Shown: piece after piece, positions 24,149 to 32,190 of the stretch | Position numbering within the stretch: position 1 is the stretch's first letter | Layout of the letters: the number at the start of each line of letters is the position of its first letter | Assembly: GCA_965197565.1 (NCBI GenBank) | Contig: CBDANK010000004.1 | Coordinates: 310,001-374,000 of the forward strand | Length of the DNA stretch: 64,000 bases | DNA from: G963667675 sp965197565 | Lineage (GTDB): Bacteria > Chloroflexota > Dehalococcoidia > Lucifugimonadales > UBA3495 | Direction of reading: 5' to 3' | The notes under the pieces: generated by a model | Databases searched by the model: none | What the model was told of the DNA's origin: nothing | Seen by the model: only the letters and a program-made list of their open reading frames with translations | Program-made: the position numbers and the translations under genes

Positions 24149-26050
24149 ATGGTACAACAGGGACACATCGATCACTTGCTGCAAGAGAGCGGCGAAATTC
24201 AGCCGCCTGCCAGCTTGATAGAGCAGGTCTACCTCAAGGACTTCGATGACGCCTACCGCCGCTCCGTCGAGGACCCCGAGAACTTTTGGGCCGACGTAGC
24301 TTCCGAGCTAGACTGGTTCAAGCCTTGGAGCCGGGTGTTCGAGTGGGAGTACCCTACCTTCAAATGGTTCCTGGGCGGCCAATGCAACATTACTTACAAC
24401 TGCTTGGACCGCCACTTGACCGCAGGCCGCAGGAACAAAGCGGCCTTCATCTGGTTGGGGGAGGACGGCGAGGAAAGGGTCTATACCTATGGGAGATTAG
24501 CTCAATTAGTAAACCGCTTCGCCAACGGCCTCAAGTCCTTGGGCGTGGGCAAGGGCGACCGGGTGGTAATCTACATGCCCTTGACTCCGGAAGGGGCCAT
24601 CGCCATGCTGGCCTGCGCTCGAATCGGGGCCGTCCACAGCGTGGTCTATGCCGGATTCAGTGTCGGTTCCTTGCGCGGCCGCATCCTGGACGCCCAAGCC
24701 AAGGTGTTGATTACCGCCGACGCGGGATACCGGCGGGGCAACAAGGTGGACCTGAAAGGAATCAGCGACGAAGCGGCAGCCGGGTTAGATGTGTTGGAGC
24801 ACATCGTGGTATGGCGGAGGGAGGAAGCGGCGCCCCTCGGTCCAAAGGAAGTGGACTTCGACCAACTCTTGGCCAGCGGCAGCGTTCATTGCCCCGCCGA
24901 GGTGATGGACTCCGAAGACCCGTTGTACATCCTGTACACCAGCGGCACTACCGGGAATCCCAAGGGCGTGCTCCACGTGCACGGCGGCTATATGGTGGGA
25001 ACTTACTATCACTTCAAGACCTTCTGGGACGTTAAAGACGACGATGTCTTTTGGTGCACCTCCGACATTGGTTGGGTGGTAGGGCACAGCTACATTGTCT
25101 ACGCGCCGCTGGTGGCTGGGGCCACCACCGTGTTCCGGGAGGGGGCCATCGACTACCCTCACCCCGGCGTGTTCTACGAAGTCATTGAGAAGCAGGGCGT
25201 CAACGTTATTTTCACCGCGCCGACCGCCCTGCGGATGCTGATGCGCTACGGCGAGTCCTACCCCCGGCAGTACGACCTGCGCTCTCTGAGGTTCCTGACC
25301 TGCGCCGGGGAACCGCTCAACCCCGAGGCGCTGCGCTGGGCCTACGAGCACCTGTGCGGCAACGGGGAATGGGGTCACGTGGTGGACAACTGGTGGCAGA
25401 CCGAGACCGGCGGCCCCTGCTTGGGCACCGCGGCCACCATGCCGGTCCGGCCAGGACGGGTGGGCAAGCCGCTGCCGGGAAGCGTCATGGACATAGTGGA
25501 CCGGGAGGGCCAACCCATTGCTGAACCGAACAAGGGGGGATTGTTGGTCATACAACGTCCTTTCCCCCACTTCTACCGCTCTGTGTTTGGCGACCCCGAC
25601 CGCTATGCCAAAGATTGGAACACCATTCCCGGCTACTACCTTACCGGCGACGTGGCCCTGCGGGACGCCGACGGCTACTACATGGTGGTGGGGCGGGCTG
25701 ACGACGTGTTGAATGTGTCGGGCCACCGCATCGGCTCGGCCGAGGTGGAAAGCGCCTTGGTTTCCCACCCGGCGGTGGCGGAGGCGGCGGTTATCGGCAA
25801 ACCCGACGAAATCCGCGGCGAGTCCATAAAGGGCTTTGTGACGCTGCGCATGGGCAATGACCCTTCTGAAGCGATGGTAGCCGCGCTGAAAGCCCACGTG
25901 CGGACCGAGCTAGGTCCCATCGCTGTGCCCTCGGAATTGGAGTTCACCCCCACCTTGCCCAAGACCCGCTCCGGCAAAATCATGCGCCGCTTGCTCAAGG
26001 CCCAAGAATTGGGCTTGGACCCGGGGGATATCACCACGTTGGAGGAGTAG
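24149..26050 (+). CDS. acs: Acetyl-CoA synthetase (AMP-forming)
   Basis: A 633-residue adenylate-forming ligase that makes acetyl-CoA (or propionyl-CoA) from the acid, ATP and CoA. The N-terminal domain has NITYNCLDRHL; the phosphate loop is YILYTSGTTGNPKGVLHVHGGY; then WCTSDIGWVVGHSYIVYAPLVAGAT (the tryptophan that limits acyl chain length is within TSDIGWVVGHS), WWQTETGG, YLTGDVALRDADGYYMVVGRADDVLNVSGHRIG and the C-terminal catalytic lysine in KTRSGKIMRRLL. The usual length is about 650. ATG 24149 is preceded by AAGGAG. Its last 90 bases occur twice more downstream (27431 and 28139), see findings. Confidence 0.94.
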   Translation: MVQQGHIDHLLQESGEIQPPASLIEQVYLKDFDDAYRRSVEDPENFWADVASELDWFKPWSRVFEWEYPTFKWFLGGQCNITYNCLDRHLTAGRRNKAAFIWLGEDGEERVYTYGRLAQLVNRFANGLKSLGVGKGDRVVIYMPLTPEGAIAMLACARIGAVHSVVYAGFSVGSLRGRILDAQAKVLITADAGYRRGNKVDLKGISDEAAAGLDVLEHIVVWRREEAAPLGPKEVDFDQLLASGSVHCPAEVMDSEDPLYILYTSGTTGNPKGVLHVHGGYMVGTYYHFKTFWDVKDDDVFWCTSDIGWVVGHSYIVYAPLVAGATTVFREGAIDYPHPGVFYEVIEKQGVNVIFTAPTALRMLMRYGESYPRQYDLRSLRFLTCAGEPLNPEALRWAYEHLCGNGEWGHVVDNWWQTETGGPCLGTAATMPVRPGRVGKPLPGSVMDIVDREGQPIAEPNKGGLLVIQRPFPHFYRSVFGDPDRYAKDWNTIPGYYLTGDVALRDADGYYMVVGRADDVLNVSGHRIGSAEVESALVSHPAVAEAAVIGKPDEIRGESIKGFVTLRMGNDPSEAMVAALKAHVRTELGPIAVPSELEFTPTLPKTRSGKIMRRLLKAQELGLDPGDITTLEE

Positions 26051-26142
26051 GGCCGGCTCGAAACCCTTGCCGGTCGGGATAAGATTTGGAGGTGAGGGCA
26101 GGTCCATTTTGATAGGCATACTTTGGATGGTGAAAATCTGGG

Positions 26143-26349
26143 ATGAATGGCAGGGAGTTCATCCGTCGAGCCCGCCGCTACGCTAGGGCCAACGGTCTGG
26201 AATGGAACTTTGACGCCAGTCACGGCAAGGGCAGTCACGGAACGCTGACCATTGGTGACCGCAGGACGCGGGTGCAACACGGCGAGATTCCCTTAAGAAC
26301 TCCACTGGCGATGCTGCGCCAATTGGGAATCGACCGGAGGGGGTTCTAA
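26143..26349 (+). CDS. hicA: HicA-family mRNA interferase toxin
   Basis: A 68-residue toxin of the HicAB type, a double-stranded-RNA-binding-like fold that cleaves mRNA. The start is MNGREFIRRARRYARANG, and the catalytic motif GSHG lies at residues 30-33 followed by TLTIGDRRTRVQHG, as in family members. The antitoxin gene begins two bases after its stop, so the two form a classic module. The C-terminal ALxRQLGIDR is also typical. Confidence 0.87.
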   Translation: MNGREFIRRARRYARANGLEWNFDASHGKGSHGTLTIGDRRTRVQHGEIPLRTPLAMLRQLGIDRRGF

Positions 26350-26351
26350 AT

Positions 26352-26786
26352 ATGCGATACGCCTTTCCCTGCGACATTGAAGGCAACGAAGCAGACGGGG
26401 ATGGATTCGTGGTCACCTTTCCTGATGTGGACGGGGCTATTACCGGCGGCTTTACCTTCAAGGAGTCCATCGTCCTGGCCGAGGACTGTCTGGTGGTCTC
26501 TCTGGGAGCCTATATGGACTGCCAAGAAGAGCTACCGACACCCGGCCCTTGGGCAAAGGGACAGGAGCTTATATCCATCCAGCCCCTCATCGCCGCCCAA
26601 CTGGACCTCTACACCGCCATGCGTCAACAAGGTATCACCACCGCGGACTTGGCGGAGCGGTTGGGTCTGGATGACGCTGATGTCAAGAAACTGCTGATTC
26701 TGGACTACTCCACCCCCATAGGCCAGGTAACCAAGGCACTGGAGGCTGTGGGCCGTAGGCTGGTGGTGGAAGACCGGATGGCGTGA
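26352..26786 (+). CDS. hicB: HicB-family antitoxin with DNA-binding tail
   Basis: A 144-residue antitoxin. The N-terminal HicB domain shows DGFVVTFPDVDGAITGGFTFKESIVLAEDCLVVSLGAYM, and the C-terminal third (ITTADLAERLGLDDADVKKLLILDYSTPIGQVTKALEAVGRRLVVE) is a helix-turn-helix that would bind its own promoter. It is immediately downstream of the toxin, and autoregulation is expected from the family. The module sits between acs and the first Uma2 gene in the accessory island. Confidence 0.88.
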   Translation: MRYAFPCDIEGNEADGDGFVVTFPDVDGAITGGFTFKESIVLAEDCLVVSLGAYMDCQEELPTPGPWAKGQELISIQPLIAAQLDLYTAMRQQGITTADLAERLGLDDADVKKLLILDYSTPIGQVTKALEAVGRRLVVEDRMA

Positions 26787-26849
26787 CTACCGGGAGTAAG
26801 TTGTCGACTACCACCTATAACACCATTGGGATAGGGAACTGAGAGGCAA

Positions 26850-27413
26850 ATGATGGCTGCACAACTGCTGAGGCGTCGCTTCACCGTGGACGAATATTAT
26901 CGGATGGGGCAGGCCGGCATCCTGCACGAGGATGACCGGGTGGAGCTATTGGAAGGGGAGATTGTGGAGATGGCGCCAATCGGTAGTCGGCATCAAGGAA
27001 CGGTTAATCGTCTTACCAGGTTATTTTCCAGCCGGGCTACTGCCAGCAGTATGGTCATGGTCCAAGGCCCAGTTCGCCTTTCCGAGAACTGCGAGCCCCA
27101 GCCGGACGTTACGCTGCTGCTGCTGCGTGCCGACTTCTACGCATCCGCTCATCCCGGACCAAACGACGTGCTGTTACTGGTGGAAGTCTCCGATAGCTCG
27201 ATAGAATACGACCGGCAAGTGAAAGTCCCGCTTTATGCCCGGCACGGCATTACCGAAGTATGGCTGGTGGACTTGGAAGCCGAAGTAGTAGAGACGTACC
27301 GTAACCCTGGAGGCGACGGCTATCGGGAGGTGGCGCCGGTTGGCCGAGGGCAAAGCCTATCTCCGGGATTCTTGCCCGGGTTGGAGTTTGAAGTGGATGG
27401 TATCTTAGGGTGA
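26850..27413 (+). CDS. Uma2-family PD-(D/E)xK nuclease-like protein, copy 1
   Basis: A 187-residue protein of the Uma2 (DUF820) family, a restriction-endonuclease fold of unknown biological role. Motifs are DDRVELLEGEIVEMAPIGSRHQ (residues about 28-49), the catalytic EPQPDVTLL near 88, LLLVEVSDSSIEYDRQVKVPLYARHGITEVWLVDLEA near 110-140, and the C-terminal LSPGFLPGLEFEV. Ends and most of the body are the same as in copy 2 at 27562, while about 130 central bases differ. It follows hicB by 63 bases. Confidence 0.87.
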   Translation: MMAAQLLRRRFTVDEYYRMGQAGILHEDDRVELLEGEIVEMAPIGSRHQGTVNRLTRLFSSRATASSMVMVQGPVRLSENCEPQPDVTLLLLRADFYASAHPGPNDVLLLVEVSDSSIEYDRQVKVPLYARHGITEVWLVDLEAEVVETYRNPGGDGYREVAPVGRGQSLSPGFLPGLEFEVDGILG

Positions 27414-27430
27414 GGCCCTTACCCACTCAG

Positions 27431-27523
27431 CCCAAGACCCGCTCCGGCAAAATCATGCGCCGCTTGCTCAAGGCCCAAGAGTTGGGCTTGGACCCGGGGG
27501 ATATCACCACCTTGGAGGAGTGA
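27431..27523 (+). repeat. Duplicated 3' tail of acs, copy 1
   Basis: A 93-base copy of the last codons of the acetyl-CoA synthetase gene (original at 25959-26050), still encoding PKTRSGKIMRRLLKAQELGL and on to DITTLEE and a stop, but with no start codon or upstream gene part. It lies directly after the first Uma2 gene. Differences from the original are few. It cannot be a functional gene. Confidence 0.85.
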
Positions 27524-27561
27524 GTAGGGTTACACTTTAGGGAAAGGGACTAGCGAGGCAA

Positions 27562-28125
27562 ATGATGGCTGCACAACTGCTGAGGCGTCGCTTCACCGTG
27601 GACGAATATTATCGGATGGGGCAGGCCGGCATCCTGCACGAGGACGACCGGGTGGAGCTATTGGAAGGGGAGATTGTGGAAATGGCGCCCATAGGCAGCC
27701 GGCACCAAGCTACTGTCGATCGCCTTAACAGGCTGTTCTCCGACCGGGCGGCAGAAGAGGCGACGGTCAGGGTCCAGGGGCCGGTCCGCCTTTCCGAGAA
27801 CTGCGAGCCCCAGCCGGACGTTACGCTGCTGCTGCTGCGTGCCGACTTCTACGCATCCGCTCATCCCGGACCAAACGACGTGCTGTTACTGGTGGAAGTC
27901 TCCGATAGCTCGATAGAATACGACCGGCAAGTGAAAGTCCCGCTTTATGCCCGGCACGGCATTACCGAAGTATGGCTGGTGGACTTGGAAGCCGAAGTAG
28001 TAGAGACGTACCGTAACCCTGGAGGCGACGGCTATCGGGAGGTGGCGCCGGTTGGCCGAGGGCAAAGCCTATCTCCGGGATTCTTGCCCGGGTTGGAGTT
28101 TGAAGTGGATGGTATCTTAGGGTGA
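27562..28125 (+). CDS. Uma2-family PD-(D/E)xK nuclease-like protein, copy 2
   Basis: A 187-residue Uma2 protein. Residues 1-50 and from about 77 to the end are identical to copy 1; in between, copy 1 has GTVNRLTRLFSSRATASSMVMV and copy 2 has ATVDRLNRLFSDRAAEEATVRV. The putative catalytic acidic residues and lysine are intact. The tandem unit (gene plus acs tail) has a period of 712 bases. Confidence 0.87.
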   Translation: MMAAQLLRRRFTVDEYYRMGQAGILHEDDRVELLEGEIVEMAPIGSRHQATVDRLNRLFSDRAAEEATVRVQGPVRLSENCEPQPDVTLLLLRADFYASAHPGPNDVLLLVEVSDSSIEYDRQVKVPLYARHGITEVWLVDLEAEVVETYRNPGGDGYREVAPVGRGQSLSPGFLPGLEFEVDGILG

Positions 28126-28138
28126 GGCCCCTGCCCAC

Positions 28139-28235
28139 CTTGCCCAAGACCCGCTCCGGCAAAATCATGCGCCGCTTGCTCAAGGCCCAAGAGTTGGGCT
28201 TGGATCTAGGGGATATTACCACGTTGGAGGAGTAG
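28139..28235 (+). repeat. Duplicated 3' tail of acs, copy 2
   Basis: A second fragment matching the end of acs, slightly longer on the left than copy 1 (CCACCTTGCCCAAGACC is kept) and ending in the same ACGTTGGAGGAGTAG as the original. The GLDLGDITTLEE version differs by a few bases. It follows the second Uma2 gene and precedes the IS630-type element. Confidence 0.85.
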
Positions 28236-28334
28236 TCCGTAATCTATTCTATCGACAAGCGGACGGAGCCGTTGACCTGCCTAGACAACCACTAACATAC
28301 CTTAGTAACCGGCCTAACATAAACACATGACCAC

Positions 28335-28384
28335 CCCTGTCGCCTCTGGCGGCAGGGCGCACGACCACCCGTAGGGGTGGTCGT
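28335..28384. repeat. Twin hairpins upstream of the IS element
   Basis: CCCTGTCGCC/GGCGGCAGG and ACGACCACCC/GGGTGGTCGT form two adjacent stems in a gene-free stretch (28236-28502). They could act as a terminator for the acs-HicAB-Uma2 run or be short interspersed repeats. No coding content is visible. Confidence 0.45.
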
Positions 28385-28502
28385 TGCATTTCCATACACT
28401 TCGGGCGTTTTTCATCCAACCCCTCAACAGTTCCCGTCTTCCCGTTCATTTACCGTCACCCATCCGGACCACCCGAAACGGTCAGAATTATGAGCCAAGC
28501 CG

Positions 28503-29752
28503 CTAGTAGAGCCTCACTGTTGTATTGATGGGTATAGGGACTTGAGCTTGATGCGGGCGTCCTCGGTTGTGAAGCGCCAGTCCACCTGAATTACGTCCCG
28601 GTTCCGTTGGTCCTGCCATGCGCCTGTTTCCCGTTCCAGGACTTCCTGGCTGGGTATCCGGCGATCCAAGCACTGCCGCGCCAGCACCCCCAGTTCGATC
28701 TCGGCCATATTAAGCCAACTCCCGTGCTTCGGGGTGTAATGTATCTCCAGCCGTTGGGCAATGCGCCGTGCCTCCGCCGGCTCGAAAGCCTGGTATAGGG
28801 ATGCCGGATGATGGGTGTTCAGGTTGTCCATCACCAAGACTATCCGCTCCTTGTCGACATAGTCCTCGTCCACCAGTTTCTTGACCACCCGTGCCCAGTC
28901 GGCCTTGGTGCGCCGGTCCGTGACCTCCACCCGCCGCCATCCCTCCAGGGGCGCGAACAGCATGAACAGGTTGCTCACTCCGTTGCGTTGATATTCGTAA
29001 TCGTATGCCATGGCTGCCCCCGGCCGCGACGGACGGGGTTGGCGGGTCTCCTGCACCAGTTGCTTGCTGGTCTCGTCCAGACACACCAGCACCTCCCCCT
29101 CTCCGTAGGGACGGTGATAGACCTCCAACACGTCCTCCATGCCGCACACAAAGTCCGCGCTCCCTTGGGGCGGGAGGCACCAGCATTCTTTCAGCCAAGG
29201 CTTGAGTTCGTTTTTTTCAGAGTCCGGCGCACCGTCTCTGTGCTGATGCTATCCACTATCTCCTGCGCCACCAATCCATCGGCCAGCATTTGCAGCGTCC
29301 AACTGACCCGTCCCTCCGGCGGTTGAGAGCAGGCCAAGGCTACCAGGTGGGCCTCACCCTGACCATCCAGCTTTTTCTTGCGGCGCTTTAGCTGCTGTTT
29401 GCGTCCCAGGGCTGCCTCCAGGCCCTCCTCCACGCACCGGCGGCGCACCCGTTCCACCGTGGCGCTGCCCACCTTCAGGACCCAGGCTATATCCTCGTCC
29501 CTCATTGCGCCATCAACCTGGTTCTCATCGCTAAGCAGCAGAATGCGGGCGTGAGTCTGCTTGTAAGCCGCCGCCCAACCCTTGGACACCAATCCCTTCA
29601 GTTCCTCCTGTTCCTCTCCTCCTGTTCCTCCTCCGTAAGTCCCACTCGGTATTTCTTCATCATCACATCCATCCCCGCTTCCCGATTTTCTTTTTTGACT
29701 GCTAACCCATCATATCTCACCAGCCATCATTTCAATGATGGTCAGCTACTAG
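28503..29752 (-). mobile_element. IS630-family insertion sequence
   Basis: An element of about 1.25 kb bounded by imperfect inverted ends: CTAGTAG-x-CC...TTGATGGG at the left (28503 on) and, read from the other side, CTAGTAGCTGACC...AATGATGG at the right (to 29752). TA dinucleotides occur at both ends, in line with the TA target of this family, but the exact borders are uncertain. Its single transposase is encoded in two frames. Confidence 0.75.
28514..29592 (-). CDS. IS630-family transposase, two frames (probable -1 frameshift)
   Basis: The first frame (29592 to 29191) encodes the N-terminal helix-turn-helix region: DEDIAWVLKVGSATVERVRRRCVEEGL and later ISTETVRRTLKK. At seven A residues (29217-29211, minus strand, AAAAAAAC) the reading must slip by -1 to continue as NELKPWLKECWCLPP and then the DDE catalytic domain: VLVCLDETSKQ, IVLVMDNLNTHH and GSWLNMAEIELGVL contain the three acidic residues. 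Joined, the protein has about 360 residues, a normal family length. The run of A ending in C fits a slippery heptamer, so the shift is likely programmed and the element may be active; simple decay is the alternative. Confidence 0.85.
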
Positions 29753-29968
29753 TTGGTTTTACCGGCAAATCAACAGGAGTCTATTAGCCAAGAGCCAGTT
29801 CCCTGAAATCATGGCCGACAGCCAAGGGCAATTCCGAAAGCCTTCTCGCTGGTAGGATTCGGGTCTCTCGTGATGTCTTAGGGTCAGCGTATGGTAGAAT
29901 GCCCACAAGCTAGGCCCCCGCTCGAAACCCGTCTCGGCGTTGCGACTCTCGACTGATCGGAAAACGCC

Positions 29969-30901
29969 ATGCTTGACGAATTGGTAGCCATAATCCAAAC
30001 CCTGCAGACCCGCATTAGCGGCCACACCTCCACCCTGCGCGAGAACGAGACCCGCACCCGCATGGCGCTGATCGACCCGCTGCTGAAAGTCCTTGGTTGG
30101 GACGCCGCCGACCCGTCTCTGGTAACGCCGGAGTACCGAGTTGATGTAGGATGGGCAGATTATGCCCTCCGAGGTGTGGGGAACAAACCAGCCGCAGTTA
30201 TAGAAGCCAAACGGCTGGGATCAATTGTCGAAAATCACTTGGACCAAGCGGTGGGCTATTGCATTCAGCAAGGGATTCCATACGCAGGGGTGACCGATGG
30301 CAGTCACTGGCAGTTGTATCGAACTTTCGAACCAGTGCCCTTGGTAGAAAAACTCGTTCTGGACGTATCTATAGCCAGCGCACCCGCCCACGAAGCCGCT
30401 CTCAAGCTGCTCTTGCTGTGGCGTCCCAACTTGGCGTCGGGACAGCCTGTGGAGGCCAACAAGCCTATCATCCCGGGACCTGATCCCGGCCCGCCACCAC
30501 CCCCAGATCCGCCCGCTGTTGTTCCGGGGCAGGTCCCACTTTCAGAATTCGATGCTGTTATTGGTACTAAACCGCCACCGATTATCCGATTCCCCGACGA
30601 CACCGAACGCAAAAATACAACGTGGTATCACCTCCCAGAGCACACTGCGAAATGGTTATGGGACCAAGGCTTGCTGTCAACCGACAACGTTCCAGTAAAG
30701 TCCAGCGGAAAGCGCTACATTGTCAGCGTTGATGCGCACCATCCAAAAGGAAATAAGTTTATCCAGCCAGTCAAGATTCCCGGGACCGAACTGGTGTTGG
30801 AGATAAATATCAGCTCGAAAGCAGCCACCGCCAACGCCAAGAAGCTGCTGACCCACTGCGGCCAAGACCCCGGCCAGGTATACTTGAAATTAGACCAATA
30901 A
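29969..30901 (+). CDS. HsdR N-terminal-domain-like (type I restriction R protein) nuclease protein
   Basis: A 310-residue protein. Residues 1-165 resemble the N-terminal nuclease domain of type I restriction R subunits (HSDR_N): LRENETRTRMALIDPLLKVLGWDAADPSLVTPEYRVDVGWADYAL with the PD-(D/E)xK-type residues Asp64 and Glu79-Ala-Lys81 (AVIEAK), then QAVGYCIQQGIPYAGVTDGSHWQLY. A proline-rich linker (about 172-190) joins a C-terminal domain of about 110 residues without helicase motifs that I do not recognise. No methylase or specificity subunit is near, so it is a stand-alone protein of possible defence or DNA-processing role. The upstream gap of 215 bases holds nothing clear. Confidence 0.75.
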   Translation: MLDELVAIIQTLQTRISGHTSTLRENETRTRMALIDPLLKVLGWDAADPSLVTPEYRVDVGWADYALRGVGNKPAAVIEAKRLGSIVENHLDQAVGYCIQQGIPYAGVTDGSHWQLYRTFEPVPLVEKLVLDVSIASAPAHEAALKLLLLWRPNLASGQPVEANKPIIPGPDPGPPPPPDPPAVVPGQVPLSEFDAVIGTKPPPIIRFPDDTERKNTTWYHLPEHTAKWLWDQGLLSTDNVPVKSSGKRYIVSVDAHHPKGNKFIQPVKIPGTELVLEINISSKAATANAKKLLTHCGQDPGQVYLKLDQ

Positions 30902-30923
30902 CCCGGACCCGGAGAAACTCAGC

Positions 30924-31280
30924 ATGGGTACATTCACCGTACCCGTCCAAATCGCGAACCTGGACGACGGGCCGTCCATTGAGGTTGCCGCCTTGGTCGA
31001 TACCGGTGCGACCTATACCACTCTTCCCGCCAGCGTATTGACCCGCCTGGGAGTCCAACCCATAGAACGGCGCCTCTTCCGGTTGGCCGACGACCGGCAA
31101 ATCGAATACCCGGTTGGGCAAGCCCGGCTGCGGCTGGAAGGCCGGGAGTTGGTAGTGCCGGTGGTTTTCGCCCATGAAGACACCGAACCGCTGCTGGGAG
31201 CCACCACGCTGGAGATTTTCGGCTTGGGGGTAGACCCCCTGGAGCAGCAATTGATTCCCCTGCCCGCCCGGTCGAGGTGA
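30924..31280 (+). CDS. Retropepsin-like aspartic protease, copy 1
   Basis: A 118-residue clan AA aspartic protease. The catalytic motif ALVDTGATYTTLP lies at about residues 23-35, and LLGATTLE near 93 corresponds to the conserved hydrophobic-hydrophobic-Gly segment. Family members are single-lobed and would act as dimers; cellular targets are unknown. It lies 22 bases after the HsdR_N-like gene and is likely co-transcribed. A paralog of exactly the same length is at 56463. The ATG follows GGAGAAACTCAGC. Confidence 0.85.
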   Translation: MGTFTVPVQIANLDDGPSIEVAALVDTGATYTTLPASVLTRLGVQPIERRLFRLADDRQIEYPVGQARLRLEGRELVVPVVFAHEDTEPLLGATTLEIFGLGVDPLEQQLIPLPARSR

Positions 31281-31337
31281 GGGTCCGCTTCTAACCGCGG
31301 AGGAGTGAGTGGGGCCATGCCATAGCGGCGGCCCACG

Positions 31338-32126
31338 ATGAGGCGGAACATGGACGAAAAGAGCAGGCCAACGGAAGTCACCCGTTACAAATTCACTGTG
31401 GACCAGTATCACAAAATGGCCGAGGTTGGCGTCCTGCCTCGGGAGCACGGCGCAAAATTGCTCGACGGCGTGGTTTGGGACCGCTCTCCCCTAGTCCGGA
31501 ACCGGTGCCATCCGGCCCTCAAGGGGGGCGTCACCCGCTTTCTGAATGAGGCGGCGGGACTGGCCGAAGAGTTTGACGCCCAAATCCACAAGTACACGGC
31601 GGCGGAATATCAGGTAATGGGGGAGACCGGCATCCTGACCGGGGACGACCGGGTGGAGTTGATCGATGGGGAGATCGTCCTAGTGCCGCCAATCGGAAGT
31701 TCACACCAAGAGACGGTTGATGAGCTTAACGAGTTCTTTGTCACCAGGTTTTCCGGGTCGGCCAGAGTTCGAGTGCAGGGCCCGGTCCGCGTCGGTGAAG
31801 GAGGAGAGCCGGAACCCGACGTGACGCTGCTCCGCCGCCGTCCAGAGTCCTACCGGTCCGTTCACCCCGGTCCCAGCGATGTCTTGCTGGCGGTAGAGGT
31901 GTCCGACACTACGCTGCGATACGACCGCAACACCAAAGTGCCCTACTACGCCTTTCACGGAATTGCCGAGGTATGGCTGGTCAACCTGCGGGAAGATGTC
32001 ATCGAAGTGTACCGCGAGCCTTCCGGCGGCGCCTACTTGCAAGTTACCCAGGCGCGGCGCGGCGAAACCCTGTCGCCCCAGGCCTTTCCGGATGTGGCTC
32101 TACCGGTGGAGGACCTGTTGGGGTAG
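31338..32126 (+). CDS. Uma2-family protein with partially duplicated N-terminus
   Basis: A 262-residue protein. Residues about 87-262 form a full Uma2 domain: YTAAEYQVMGETGILTGDDRVELIDGEIVLVPPIGSSHQ, EPEPDVTLLRRR, VLLAVEVSDTTLRYDRNTKVPYYAFHGIAEVWLVNL. The first 85 residues repeat the start of the same fold in degenerate form: YKFTVDQYHKMAEVGVLPREHGAKLLDGVVWDRSPL...VTRFLNEAAGLAEEF. This looks like a partial tandem duplication fused in frame; the extra part lacks catalytic residues. The start is uncertain because two ATGs (codons 1 and 5) are available. It ends the accessory island. Confidence 0.82.
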   Translation: MRRNMDEKSRPTEVTRYKFTVDQYHKMAEVGVLPREHGAKLLDGVVWDRSPLVRNRCHPALKGGVTRFLNEAAGLAEEFDAQIHKYTAAEYQVMGETGILTGDDRVELIDGEIVLVPPIGSSHQETVDELNEFFVTRFSGSARVRVQGPVRVGEGGEPEPDVTLLRRRPESYRSVHPGPSDVLLAVEVSDTTLRYDRNTKVPYYAFHGIAEVWLVNLREDVIEVYREPSGGAYLQVTQARRGETLSPQAFPDVALPVEDLLG

Positions 32127-32190
32127 AGCCTGAGGATACATCGCATACTCACACAAGCTCTAAAGCAAATATGTTGTAGAGGAGGACCGG

